Assembly: GCA_019188255.1 (NCBI GenBank)
Contig: JAETXT010000007.1
Coordinates: 1-64,000, forward strand
Length of the DNA: 64,000 nucleotides
Source of the DNA: Verticillium longisporum
Taxonomy: Eukaryota; Ascomycota; Sordariomycetes; Glomerellales; Plectosphaerellaceae
Direction of reading: 5' to 3'
In this document: positions 24,086-34,999 of the stretch, in pieces
How positions within the stretch are numbered: position 1 is the first letter of the stretch
Layout of the letters: each line of letters begins with the position of its first letter
Notes under the pieces: model-generated
What the model saw: the letters and a program-made list of their open reading frames with translations, nothing else
Databases searched by the model: none
Told to the model about the DNA's origin: nothing
Made by a program: the position numbers and the translations under genes

Positions 24086-24165
24086 ACCCTGTTGGCGCAA
24101 TGGTAGCGCGTCAGCCTCCTAATAAGGCAAGCTGAAGGTTGCGGGTTCGAGTCCCGTGCGGGGTT
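24086..24165 (+). tRNA. tRNA-Arg (CCT anticodon) with a short intron
   Basis: A cloverleaf can be drawn. The acceptor ACCCTGT (24086-24092) pairs with GCGGGGT (24158-24164); the D stem is GCGC/GCGC; the anticodon stem is TCAGC/GCTGA; the T arm is GCGGG-TTCGAGT-CCCGT. The anticodon loop is CTCCTA followed by about 8 extra bases (ATAAGGCA) at the canonical intron position after base 37. The anticodon is CCT at 24118-24120. The A and B box promoters lie inside the gene as usual for pol III. Confidence 0.88.
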
Positions 24166-24481
24166 ATCATTTTGACTTTTGTCCTCATCTCGGACGATCC
24201 TTACCTCTGGTCCTGTTGGGGGCTCGCGTAAGAGGTCAGAGACCACTGCAGCTAGAACATGGGCCTCGTCATGAGGTGCAGGCAAAGCAACTCAGCACGT
24301 TAGGGTGCGAACAACAGGCTTGACAAAGATTGACTTTGATATCTTGAACGGTAGAATCACTAGTTCGATATCTTTGTTCACTAAAAACACTCCTGTTCTT
24401 CGGAGTAGGATGAGGTCGTGATTTTATTCATGAGGCCTATCCGATTTGGGCTCTTCGAGTAGATGAGGAGCCAGAAATAAA
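24166..24481. other. Short intergenic interval
   Basis: This separates the tRNA from the 3' end of the methyltransferase gene. Nothing supportable is seen. Confidence 0.5.
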
Positions 24482-26182
24482 TCACTTCGGAAAGATCGCC
24501 TTGCCAGCGGCACGACTCGCCTCCAGGGCACCCGAAAGGCCGTACTGAGTCTTGAACCCGTCCAATCGATGAGTGGCGTTCAGGTTCTTTACGACCACCA
24601 TCTGAAAACAGGTAGCACTACCTTGGCGCGAGGCAATGGTAGACCATGCCAGGAACAGCTCCCAGATTCGGTACCAGCGCTGACCGTACTTGGCCTTGAT
24701 TGTCTCTCCATTCCCCAGCCAGTTGCGGTACCAACGCCAGAGAGTGCCTGAGTAGTGCACACCAACAGTGTCGATGCTACAATAGGTAGTCAGCATTATA
24801 TTCGTCTATGCAGATTCCACAGAAAGCCCAGAAAAACCTACCTTTTGATTTCCCACCCAGCACTCTCGAGGCAGCCGACGTAATTTGCCAGCGGGGTGGA
24901 GGCATCGGCTCCAGGAAAGATGTACTGGTTCAGGAAGAGACCCCAGATAAAGTCCTCGTACTGCCAAGCCTTACGCAGACCAGAGAGCTGGACATACATG
25001 GCCCCGTCATCCTCAAGCATGTCATAGCACTGGCGGAAAAACGTCGTGAGCCTGCGGATCCCCACATGCTCGCCCATCTCGAGCTGGGAGATCTTGTCAA
25101 ACTTGCGCGCCGGGATATCTCGGTAGTCCATGCACAAGAGGTTGCTCTGACTCTCGGGGATGCCGGCGCGGCGGAGAGCGTCGTTGCCCCAGGCGGCCTG
25201 GTTCCGGGCAAGCGTGGCGCCAGTGACGTGGGCGCCGTAGTTGACGCTGGCGAACTTGGCGAGGGTGCCCCAGCCGCAGCCAATGTCGAGAAGCGACTCG
25301 CCCTCCTTCAGACCGAGCTTCTCGCAGACGATGGCCATTTTATTATCCTGCATCTCCTCCAGCGTTTCCTCGCGCGTGGGGTCGGAAATAATGCCACTGG
25401 TGTAGACCATGCGGGGGCCGAGAAACCACGAGTAGTGATCGTTGCCTCGGTCATAGTTTGGACGAATCTGTTCCTCATCTTGTTTGCGCGAGTGGAACAG
25501 CACGTCCACAGCGAAGGTGAGAAAGACATACTGGAACACAGGCTACGTGAAATTGAAGGTTGCCCAGTCGTGCCGGTACTCCATTATATCGAGGACGTCG
25601 CCATTGAAGTCAACGTCGCCGTCAAAGTATTTGTCGTAGAATGTCCGCATTGAGATCTTATTCCGTCCACTCCATTGCCGGCGATCTTCCTCCTTCTTGA
25701 AGGTGATGTATTCCTCGATTGGACGTCCAGGGAGCTTGGCTTTCTCGTTGATGCGCGGAGAGTACGCTGAGGTGACGCTCCAAAAGGCAATCAGGATCGG
25801 GACGGAAAGAAGTATGATGAAGAAGATCGTCGTCTTGAAGCCGCCGCCGAGAGATCGCGCTACGAAGATCGGGATTCCCAGTAACAAGCCCCCTAGAAGG
25901 TAGTTGGAAAACGACTCATTGCCGGGACCTTCGGCAGGCAGCGGAGAGTTGTGTATGGCGCGGAACTTGGGCAGGAGTCAGCTTTAGCGTGTTTCCTGGT
26001 CCAGTAGCGAACAATTGACATCAATTGACTCAAGTCTGAATTCCGACACTCGATGCGCTTACATTGGTTGTCTCTACGCCGCAATCGACTTTGGCGGTGA
26101 ATTTCGAGGGTACAGCGGCGGGTGTGCTGACGAACGTAATGTCACCCTCCAGCTCCTCGCCTTGCGCCCTTGGCTGGGCCAT
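24482..26182 (-). pseudogene. Sphingolipid C9-methyltransferase-like (CFA synthase family) with one in-frame TAG
   Basis: Exons 26182-26063, 25965-24842 and 24776-24482 make a 512-codon frame. The family transfers a methyl from S-adenosylmethionine to C9 of the sphingoid base of glucosylceramides; bacterial relatives make cyclopropane fatty acids. Two membrane helices lie at about 62-110 (LLGGLLLGIPIFVARS, then TTIFFIILLSVPILIAF), as in fungal membrane-bound members. The SAM motif LLDIGCGWGTL is at about 265-275. Family features RPNYDRGNDHYSWFLGP and YVQLSGLR follow, and the C-terminal GVHYSGTLWRWYRNW block is complete. Codon 181 (25545-25543) is TAG between RHDWATFNFT and PVFQYV; a single change from CAG or TGG explains it. 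Everything else is open, so the gene is a recent pseudogene, carries a sequencing error, or depends on readthrough. Confidence 0.87.
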
Positions 26183-28071
26183 GGCTGCAATTGAATTTGC
26201 CGCTTGCTCGGCCTCAAGCGGTCTCCAGGAATGTTCTGATAGAACAGAACGGTGATCCTTGAGCAGTCAGCTATTGAACGGTAGTTGACTGATCGACGAA
26301 TTTGGCCAGCAATGCAGTCAACGACGATGTTGAGTAAGCCAGCAAAAGTGCCACGGCAGCAGGACCGGCCAAACTATTTAAACATGTGTGGTCTCGCGTT
26401 CGGTGATCAAGTGTCCAACTTATGGTAGATCTAACCTGAGGCACAATACTGCGGTCGAACACAATAGAAATGTCTTTCCACTGCGTTTGTAGCTTGCCAA
26501 ATCATGGATCCCTGATGAGCTGCATCAAGATACTTCTTGGTGTCCTTTCTCAGCGGTGGCTGGCAAACTTAGGAGAGGCAATCTACAGAAGCTCAGGTAT
26601 GGTTGGATGGAAGAAGGCCCCAACAGGCACTAGTGACAGGGGGGACATCAGTGGTCTCCCCGAGAGTCCCGAGTCTTCGGCTGGCGGGAAGGTCGGCCTC
26701 CGGAAGGTGTGGATGAAGTTGCATTGCAACCCCCTTACCTGGACCATGTTTCAGGGACAGGCCATAGCAAAGGGGGAAAACAAAGGCAAGCGGTCTGCTT
26801 ACGTACGGTTTCAGGGCCCAATTTGTGTTTCGACGGAAATCTGGGCTACTTGATGGTTGGAAGCTTCAAGATGCAAAATTGTTGTTGGCAACATTCGCCT
26901 TAAGACTTGTCGATGCTCATGAATGCTTTCGGATGAATTTTTTCCTGTTTGAATACGGATTCTTGATCAGGTATCGAAGACTGGCGCAAAGGAGAAGACC
27001 ACTTGCAGCTAGTGATGCAAGTCAAATGTTGGTCTTTTGGCACACAATACCCCAATCGATACTCTTCCTTTTTGTCATGTGGCCTCCCTTTCATATTCCA
27101 TCATACTATTGCCTACCAGTTGACCCTTTGTAGTCCTCTGTGGTGTCTCCTGTCCCACCATTGCCCCCAGATCATTTTCTCTCTAGGGACGGACATCGAC
27201 AAATGAGAATTTGTTGCGGCAGCTTTCGCGTAAGCTCACAAGGAACCAGTTATCAATTTTGGAGTTCTTGCATCATTCAAGACCGTTGAGAAGATGGTAC
27301 TTCTCATCTCCCATACGGATCAGCGGTTGTGAATCGACAGAATGTAAGGAGCGTTCAGTGACCTCTATAATTCTAGGTTTGCCTTTGGCAAGTGTCTAGA
27401 AATCTAATGAGCCACAACAATCGAGAACATCTCTATAATGTATCATGCACAGTGAAATGACGCAGCAGTAGCCTTTTGCCTCCTCAGGAGTGCGGTTTCT
27501 TCAGCACACAACACTCGCTATTGCACCGTAGAGTACGGTGAGAAAACGGCTCGCGTAAAAGGTAGACAAACATCAGATTCCCAAGAAGCCCACCCGAACT
27601 ACAGATTAACTGTTTGGAAATTGTTAAGTTCTGGTGTGGGCTTCTCCAAGTTCCCATTTCATAGCATAGAGTGACCTCAACAGCACTTCCAGCTTTACCG
27701 CAAGATCCACAAGTACTGGAAACTTCGACGTTGATCAGACTCGTTTCAGCGCCCTGGCCCAGTCAATGCTTCATAAACTGTGACGCGTCCAGCTCGCATT
27801 ATCGCCGATATTCATTCAAGATACTGGTACACGAACTGCTCGACTTGCTAACAAAGCACTAATCCAGACCCTTGCTGTAACCCTGTATAGGCAGAGAGTT
27901 CTCAACCATGCCCCAAGCTCATGTCGAAGGTGTGACACTTCAGCTCAACATGCAAGCACTTGAGATCATCGCTGAGATCCATACACCGTTCCCGTTGGTA
28001 CGCCGCCATCGGGGTGCCACTGCCAACAGTACCCACGTTCCCAAAACTGACAGATCTCTTCCGCGTCCACC
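26183..28071. other. 1.9-kb intergenic interval
   Basis: It holds the upstream region of the methyltransferase and the 3' flank of the DUF1304 gene. The frames present (longest about 127 codons, plus 26470-26853) show no domain and are not conserved in style. Locally AT-richer around 26900-27500 but with normal CA/TG. No gene is supported. Confidence 0.5.
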
Positions 28072-28437
28072 TTAGAGATCGAAGCTGACAGCCGCAAGCG
28101 ATAGCGCAGCAGGAATGGCCTGGATGAAAAGAATCTTGCGGTTAGCCGTAGCGGCGCCGTACGAGCCAGCGACGGCGATGCAGCTCAGGAAGAAGAGACG
28201 AAGCTGCTTGGCGAAGCCGGCATCGGGGTGGACGAGGCCCCACACGAGGCCGGCGGCGAGGAAGCCGTTGTAGAGACCCTGGTTAGCGGCGAGGGCCTTT
28301 GTCTTCTCGGCAAATTCGGCCGTCAGGTTGAAGGCCTTGCGGCCGCGAGGAGAGGTCCAGAGGAACATCTCGAGGACGAGGATGTAGCCATGGAGGCCGG
28401 CCATGGCGCCGGTGGAGAGAGTGGAGAGAAGACCCAT
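28072..28437 (-). CDS. DUF1304 family small integral membrane protein
   Basis: A single 121-residue frame from ATG 28437 to the stop at 28072, without introns. The protein is almost entirely hydrophobic with four predicted membrane helices (about 5-25, 50-70, 78-95 and 100-118). It carries the family features ILVLEMFLW and NQGLYNGFLAAGLVWG, which mark DUF1304. The family is widespread in bacteria and fungi with no established biochemical role. Length equals the family norm. It is transcribed in the same direction as the downstream methyltransferases and monooxygenase but has 360 bp of its own upstream space. Confidence 0.9.
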   Translation of the reverse strand: MGLLSTLSTGAMAGLHGYILVLEMFLWTSPRGRKAFNLTAEFAEKTKALAANQGLYNGFLAAGLVWGLVHPDAGFAKQLRLFFLSCIAVAGSYGAATANRKILFIQAIPAALSLAAVSFDL

Positions 28438-28796
28438 GTTTGCGGAGAGTAGGTAGGCAGCGGATTCTGGCGATGGAGCGGAATGGCGAGTTGAGGCGTG
28501 GCGTTACCTCAGCGTTGGGCGATAGATCTGGATGGTAATGATGAAAGATGATGGGATGGCTGAGCGGGAGACTTTTCGACCTCGGCTCGCAATGAGGAGG
28601 ACACTGCAGATTCAGCTGATTTCGTGTCATGGAGCTTCCGCATGCGAATTCAGCTGCTTACTCAGCCGAATGACAAGTCCAATGTGCACACGAGGTCATC
28701 ACGAGTCATGATGCTGGCGCATTCCAGCAGGCCACCCCCGTTTGTTGTCATGTATTCATTTTTGTTCTCGTTCTGGTTTTGATCAAAGCCCAGGAC
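28438..28796. other. Intergenic: promoter of the DUF1304 gene and 3' flank of the N2227 gene
   Basis: 359 bp with no supported coding frame. Confidence 0.5.
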
Positions 28797-30235
28797 TTAC
28801 TTCTTCCGCATCACCCATGACTGCGCGTTGTACGCGTTCTTCACCAACGCCCTCTCATTAAAGCCGTACACGGCTTCTCGACCACGCACCTTTTCATCAG
28901 CGAATGTCAATTCGCCGCATGATTCCGGCGCGTCGACAAACTCGAATCCCATGGCATTCACGACAGCGATGATTTCGTCAAGGCTTAGCTGCACATACGG
29001 TCCTGTGCCGTACAAGAGCGGCCCAAGGTTGACCCAAATGCCACCTTTCCTGAGCAGCCCATGGATCGTCTCAAAGTAAGACATCAGGTTGCGCGCCGTG
29101 TCGATGAAGAAGTGGGTGACGAGTGCATCGAAATGGCCATTCTGTCCCTTGAACGCAGTCGTGAAGTCACCTTCGACCAGGACTACGGCAGACGTGTTGA
29201 CAGGCCTATCCGGGAAGGCGACGCCGCGGAACATGTCGGCGGTGGAAGCGTGATGCGACCAACCGTCAATGAAGGGATGGACATTGTTGGAGCCCACACG
29301 AGGATGTTTTTCGAGGAAACGGTACGCGAGGTTCATGTACATGGACCACTCGTTGGTCGTGACCTCAAAGCCTACGCACCGTTCTGTTAGAAAAGCGTCT
29401 GGAAATAGAAGAGGAGAGAGAAAGGCGACTCACCACCAAGTGCGGCGACTTCATGACCCAGACGACCGACACCAGCGCCGGGAAGCAACACCTTGACGTC
29501 GCCCTGCGAACGATCAGGGAAGTACTGCTCCAACGACTGAATGATGCAGGGGAACGCAGCATCCCTCTCGCGCAGGCCGCTCACCGTCCAGTCCCTGACG
29601 TAGTGCTTCAATGCCTGGCTCACGCTCACCCTCTCAGCCGCCTTGTTCTCCTTCTCCTTGGCTTCGATGTATCTCGTCATCTCGTCCCTCTCGACCCCAT
29701 AGAACTCCAAAGCCCCATCGACGACCTGCTGACACAACACGTGGTTCTGCTCAATCAACGAAGCGACGGTATCCATCTTCTTCGTGTAGCCAACAGCATG
29801 CTCGAGGACCTTCTTTTGCGACGAGGAGGTGCTCTTGTACATGCGGCGCCATTTGTCGAGCTCGGCCGTTTGGCGCTCGCGGTATCGGACGTAGCCGATC
29901 AGGGCGTCGAGGAGACGGGCGCGAGGGTGTGTTGTGTCCCATTTCCCGTGCGACTTGGACATGCGCTTCAGAAGAGCATTGTGTTCGGCCTCGTATCGGG
30001 GTGAAGGTTTGATCTCCTCGGTGAGGGTGACAATGACCTCGTGGACTTCAAGAAGACTTTCGATGGTGACCTGCTCGGTTCAGCGTTGTGCTCTCCAGGG
30101 GACACCTGCAATACTCACTGCAGCCAGGTCTTCGTGGATGTCAATGGCAGTGTCGCCCTTTGCAACATCTTCCGCTGCTAAAGTCGCTTTGGCGCATGCC
30201 AGAACAGCCAACGGGATGGTGGCACTGAGTCTCAT
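28797..30235 (-). CDS. N2227-family (carnosine N-methyltransferase-like) protein with a signal-type N-terminus
   Basis: Exons 30235-30119, 30070-29434 and 29371-28797 give 442 residues; introns are 48 and 62 nt. The family transfers a methyl from SAM to the histidine imidazole of carnosine-like dipeptides. Evidence: a helical N-terminal region (about 40-190); a SAM-binding LLPGAGVGRLGHE block (about 230-243) followed by FEVTTNEWS; HPFIDGWSHH; a FDALVTHFFIDTARN stretch; and GIWVNLGPLLYG, which together are typical of N2227. The first exon adds MRLSATIPLAVLACAKATLA, which looks like a secretory signal. That is unexpected for a cytosolic or nuclear small-molecule methyltransferase. An alternative start in exon 2 (29962) would remove part of the conserved helical region, so I keep the upstream ATG. 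The frame is intact. Its flavin-monooxygenase neighbour ends 391 bp upstream, same strand. Confidence 0.88.
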
Positions 30236-30626
30236 GACGAGGATGGGGAGGGCTAAAGTTAGAGTCTGAATCAGTACAGTCTGTGATGGGTAAGCGGCGC
30301 TTGGACAAGCCTCGCAAAGTCAATTGGAAGTAGCTGTAGCAAGCAAACCAAAAAAACAGGGAGAAAGAGGCGCGTGAGACAAATTGTGTTTTTCACAAGT
30401 TTTGCGAGGGCAACATCGAGGCCCATGGCCGCCGTCACGAGAACCTGGATGGCCGCCAAGACCTGAGTTCTGCATCGCCCTGAACAAGACGCTTATCGCT
30501 CGCTCTTGATGGTCCCCTTATCAACACCATCGAACCCCCTCATTTTTATCATCAGAGCCATGCACTACCAATGGAAGTTTGCCATGGACGCCGGGTCAGC
30601 CTCCAAAATCAGAAAAGTAACGACAT
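30236..30626. other. Intergenic: promoter of the N2227 gene
   Basis: 391 bp between two co-directional genes. No feature beyond the presumed promoter is visible. Confidence 0.5.
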
Positions 30627-32791
30627 TCACATGTTCGGCTTGTTTGCCTGATGCGATCTCTCAAACGTGTCGCGATACGCATCAGGCAAAATGCCCTCAA
30701 GCCACCCCTTCACCTGCAAGCCAACCACGTTTGAGTACCAGCGGTGTTGACCAGCGCCCCCTGACAGAACCCAAAGTCCATCAACCCCGCCATGTCGTTT
30801 CCACAACCCTCTCAACTCGCCTTCTCCATCAACACCGAGCATGGCATCCATCTTGCTTGCCACTACATCAGCTCCTTCGCCCAGGATCGCCCCTAGCTCT
30901 TTGCGCGTATCAGTCTCGAATCCCGTGCACCAAATCAGCGAGTCACCCTCCATCAGTGTCCCATCACTGAGCCTTAGCCCGGTTGATGTATAGGACACAG
31001 GCGTGACTCCAGATCGAACCTTGGCCGTCCCGGACACGATGAGATCCACGCCACCTGTGCCCATGTCGACAACGAAGCCACCTGCGCGGCTGTGCAGATG
31101 GTCGATGAGGTCCTCCTTCGTGGAGTCTACCGCTTTGAACCCGGCGTCATTCAGCTCGCTGTATCGATCGCTGTGAATCGCATTAGTGACTTCACGGCAT
31201 GCGCAAGGCAAATTCAGGGGCCACGCACGGCTCTTCGGCCGCCATCGCGGCGTGGACCAGCCCTGGCAGCTGACCACCGATGGCAACCGGGCCCATGTTA
31301 ATCATGGCATCCGCGACCTCAGTTGATACAACGTCGAAAACCCCTAACCCCTGAGGATGGGCGTAGTATCTCATTGGAATAACGTATGTTGGGGATCGCT
31401 GGATCATCTGGACTGTCAAGCCAGCGTTGTGGCAATCCTCCAACACGTCAAAGGCCGAGTTGGCGGACCCAATGATGATGACAGACTTGTAGTGTCAGCT
31501 GGCATCCCAAGCAATCGCGGACCTTATCCTACCTTGGCTCCGTGTTCTAAGAGCTCCTTGCCGCTCCGAAAGGACGAGGAGTGCAGACTCGGCCCCTTGA
31601 ACGCTCCTCGATCGGCAACTTCGGGGACGAATGGCGTGCTGAACCCTGACCCTGTGGCGATGATCAGTGCTCTGCAGGTGATCGACTTCTGAACCCCCTC
31701 GACGATCAAGTTGAGCTTCCAAGTCTGGGCCTTTTCGTCGTAGCTTGTTTCCTTGACCTTGGAGTTGTTGAGCACTCGCGGTCCTAGATCAAACTCTCGC
31801 GCGAAGCGTTGAATATGCCGCTGAAGCTCATCTCGAGGTAGCTCGTACTCTGCCTCCTCAGGATAGGCTTTCGCGCATGTCAGCATCCGCAACCTGGAAC
31901 CAACAAGAAGGTGCTCACGGAGATATGGCATCTGGCAGTAGTTCTTGCCGATGTGAAATCGCATGTAGTCGTATCGTTTTGCCCAGTTGTCGCCAGTTTG
32001 CGGGTTCTTCTCGATGACGACAAAGTCCACGTTGAGTGCTTTCAGACGAGCAGCCTGGATCAATCCCCTAGGTAAGCGTTAGCCTTCCTAGCTACTTGCC
32101 TGCGCGGGGACGGGGTAGTAGCCATACGCATTGCCTCCGCCGACGATGACCACGTCGGTAGACAGAACTGTGCTTGAGCCAATGACTGATGAGGGCTCTT
32201 TCAATAGCCTCACGTCTTCAGGAAAGTCGCCGAAGGCGGTGAGCAGTGTAGCCATTGTCCAAATCTTCCAATGAAGCTGGCCATCCGATAATTTCTCAGG
32301 GAGCATCATGAGCTTCCCAAGGCAGCTGGCCGTCGGATATCTTGTCTTGAAAGTAAATTTGCAGTCGAGCCATGTCTTTGGGTGAACTCAGCTCATCACA
32401 TCCTGGAGATGGGGAGGTTAGCTCTCACCAGATTCGCTACTGTTGACACAACCTGGGCGGATTCAGGCAGCACAACCAAAGACCCAATCTCACGAGCTCG
32501 GGATAGGTAAGAGAGTGTCGCTGTAATTTCTTTCGGCCCAGAGAAGGTTCTCAAGTGCGCTGTAAGCGCCAGAGTGTCTCTCCAGTAACATTGCCGTGCC
32601 CAAAATAGGTCGACGATATCTAGTTGCTTGATATCAACACCACAGACAAATGAAGACAAACTTTCAATGACAGGAAGTGCTGCCTCGAGAGGATTGATTG
32701 TTTTCCAATCGATAATGTTGTCAGTTTTGGGTAGCTTTTGGTAGATGTCCCTGCGGAGGTCGAACCTCGGAGGGTGGTCAGCGAAGTGCAT
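30627..32791 (-). CDS. Flavin-containing monooxygenase, NTF2-like N-terminal extension
   Basis: Exons 32791-32429, 32375-32128, 32067-31533, 31485-31229 and 31170-30627 splice to 648 residues; introns are 47-60 nt with GT..AG ends. It is a class B FAD/NADPH monooxygenase adding one oxygen atom to a nucleophilic or ketone substrate; the substrate is unknown. Domains: an NTF2-like region (about 60-190, with FWARQCYWRDTLALTAHLRTF and WLDCKFTFKTRYP); an FAD-binding VVIVGGGNAG (about 196-205); an IIATGSGFSTPFVP segment; an NADPH-binding IIIGSANSAFDV (about 385-396); and a C-terminal IWCTGFETD plus GGAGQHRWYSN. The 53-nt intron 1 (32428-32376) decides the frame: skipping it makes the gene look broken. 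Start is the ATG at 32791; the codons upstream in this frame have no ATG. Common in fungal secondary metabolism, but no core synthase lies nearby. Confidence 0.9.
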
Positions 32792-33706
32792 GTTGGTCGG
32801 AAACGGACACAAGACAATGGAGGACAGCGCAGAACTGTTATTTCGTCTCCTAGTCTTGCAGTTTAAGTATCTTGAGACTTAGCTCCGGAAGCGGGGTAGG
32901 AAGGCAAAGGTACATGCTCATTTGTCGTGACACCGGACAACCTGCAGTCCACCCAATACAGAGCGTGGGGGACCTCCGAAGGTTATGCAACCCGACCAAA
33001 TAGCTGGCCCCACGGGTAAGCAGGATGATTGGCCCAACGCAGGTGAGATGTTTGCCAAGAAACAAGCGTTTGGTCGTACGCGTAAAATCATCGCTCTGGT
33101 GGGGAATGACTTTGCGTTCTTAGAAGAAAACGGCCAGGTAGCTACTCATAGCTCCATCATGTAGTGAATCCAAACACTGGCTCAGTAACATACACGGGTC
33201 CGAGTTCAAAACCAACATAAATCTCTTGAGGCTTAGCGAATACAGAGAAGACAGATTATCAAGCTCACTCGTGTAAAAGTCTGCAAATCTTTGGTATTGC
33301 GGACATGTATTTTATTCGCGTATCATTGCAGGCAGGCATCACGGACTGGATGATTCTAGCAGGGTGCATTTTTCTAGGCATTCCTACTGATCCATACATT
33401 AAAGGTTCACCAAGACACCTGGAACTCGGTTTCAATAAATACGTTGAATTTTTTTTTTTACTGCCAGGTTCTATTCTGCCATTTCAAACCATGTGAACTC
33501 AACTCCGTTCAGGCTTGCTGTCGTTTGAGGGCGCACCACTGCAGAATGAACTGATTTGTTTCTTGAAAGCTAATGGCCTAACGAGTTAGCCACCGACCAC
33601 ACACACGAGGAACTTTTCGATGGGAAGACCGACCTGATTTAATCACTGATCAGAAGAGATCAGAAGAGGCGAAGGGATGCCACAGAACTAGCCTGGTGGT
33701 CCAAGT
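32792..33706. other. Intergenic interval upstream of the monooxygenase
   Basis: Moderately AT-rich with a T9 run near 33450. No coding frame over 75 codons with any recognisable character. Confidence 0.5.
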
Positions 33707-34154
33707 TCATGCATTTCCATTTTCTGAACCTCTCATCACCGCCCTACATAAGTCAGTATTTCCGGACAGCCTATCCAAGAATTTTACAGAGGCACGTAAG
33801 GACCGAGAGCAACAACATACATCCTATGTACAACGTTGTTTAGCGATGAATAAACTTGGCAACTTGGGTGGGGAGTTGGAGTCGGAAGATCAGATGGTGA
33901 CTTACAGCCCAGGCTTTCTGGCATCCCATCAGGCACGCCTTGCCAGGACAGAAGCGAGCCTTTTGCTTCCATGTTCCATCCTTGATCAGCATGACAGAGT
34001 TGAAGGGTATTATCCATGATGCACATGTGTTGTCCCAGATATTGACTTCTTGCATTTTCCCTTGGCAATCGTCATGTTCGTATATATTCATGACAAATCC
34101 AGAGGTATAGCCAAGAAGGGCCAGAACGACGAGTCCGGGGGAAGAGAATTTCAT
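33707..34154 (-). CDS. Small secreted cysteine-containing protein, effector-like
   Basis: Exon 1 (34154-33906) encodes 83 residues. It opens with a clear signal peptide (MKFSSPGLVVLALLGYTSG), then a mature region with C30, C44 and a CPGKACLMGC cluster (about 69-78). An intron 33905-33824 (GTAAGT..CATAG) leads to a second exon ending at 33707, for 121 residues in total. Exon 1 is well supported; the second exon is a guess, since it contains a CCC run and no recognised motif, and reading through the donor would instead stop after 105 residues. No family is recognised. Size, secretion and cysteines resemble candidate effectors. It lies 590 bp from the gypsy element at 34745. A TATATATTA-like element lies 106 bp upstream. 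Confidence 0.68.
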
Positions 34155-34739
34155 CGTCAAGGAATGTTGTCAGAGAATGGTGCAAGGAATTGATTGACTT
34201 GAGATTTGTTGGTGTATGGAGGGGAAGGTCGGCCCCGCGGCATGCCTAAAAACCACCTCCTTATATATTAGGACTGGCTTCGGGATAGACGAGAAGGTTT
34301 AGTACCTTTGTAGGTAGGGGGCTACGAGAGTTGTGGAGATGTCAGATGGGAAGGTTTTTACGCCACCAGGGAAAATCTTGGATCAACGTCAAGAAACCAT
34401 GGTCAGTCGTGCTCAGAAAGGTGTTCGAATTGCTCCGGGTGGAAGAACTGGGCGTCAGCTTGATTGAGCTATGACAAGAATCAAAAAGGACCAAATCTCT
34501 TGAAGACGACTGGGCTAGAGACATTTTCTAATATCGCATTTTGCAATGCAGAACCGTATATAGATATAGAGCCTAGAAAGTTGACGCAGAGGGTTGACGT
34601 TCAGGTTCTGATTCCCGCGAGGGTAAGCCTTCAAAAAGAAGAATCAGACTTTTTTGCTTTCCATTTTTGCAGCACCTAGGCCACGTGACGACGAAAACCC
34701 GTATCCAAGGAGCTTCGGATTATATACCAGGCTTTGCCT
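34155..34739. other. Intergenic interval up to the gypsy insertion
   Basis: It carries the presumed promoter of the small secreted gene (TATATAT on the minus strand near 34261-34270). The last 60 bp continue, across the retrotransposon, at 41869, as shown by the shared TCTAT. Confidence 0.55.
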
Positions 34740-34744
34740 TCTAT
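34740..34744. repeat. Target-site duplication TCTAT (left)
   Basis: TCTAT directly precedes the left LTR and recurs directly after the right LTR at 41864-41868. Five bases is the usual duplication for Ty3/gypsy integrase. Confidence 0.8.
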
Positions 34745-34957
34745 TATCAGGACCTGAGGGAGGTATAAGACCGATAGGGGATCGCCTATTATTTAATCGT
34801 AGGAATTAAGAAGAGAGGACCGAGCATAGTAAGGGAATAGTTATAAGAAGGTTAACGGACTAAGATTTAGAGAAGGGCATCGATTATTCTATCTTCCTAG
34901 AGACCCCTAAGAGACTAATAATTAATCCCTTTACTTATTATATAAGATTCCTTAATA
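34745..34957 (+). repeat. Gypsy 5' LTR
   Basis: 213 bp, nearly identical to 41650-41863. It starts TATCAGGACC and ends TTAATA, that is TG..CA after RIP. The next bases (ATAATCGAT) should hold the primer-binding site. Confidence 0.85.
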
Positions 34958-34999
34958 TAATAATCGATCTACCCTTAGGGAGCAACGATTATTAGGATA

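Noticed and set aside
32280..32450. Apparent breakage and a local duplication (two GGCCAGCTnC-TTGG copies) in the flavin monooxygenase
   Set aside because: A 53-nt intron (32428-32376) restores a single frame through TWLDCKFTFKTRYP; the similar stretches are coincidental and the gene is intact.
20753..32791. A secondary-metabolite gene cluster
   Set aside because: Transporter, monooxygenase and methyltransferases are suggestive, but there is no PKS, NRPS, terpene synthase, RiPP precursor or pathway regulator, and two of the genes are broken.
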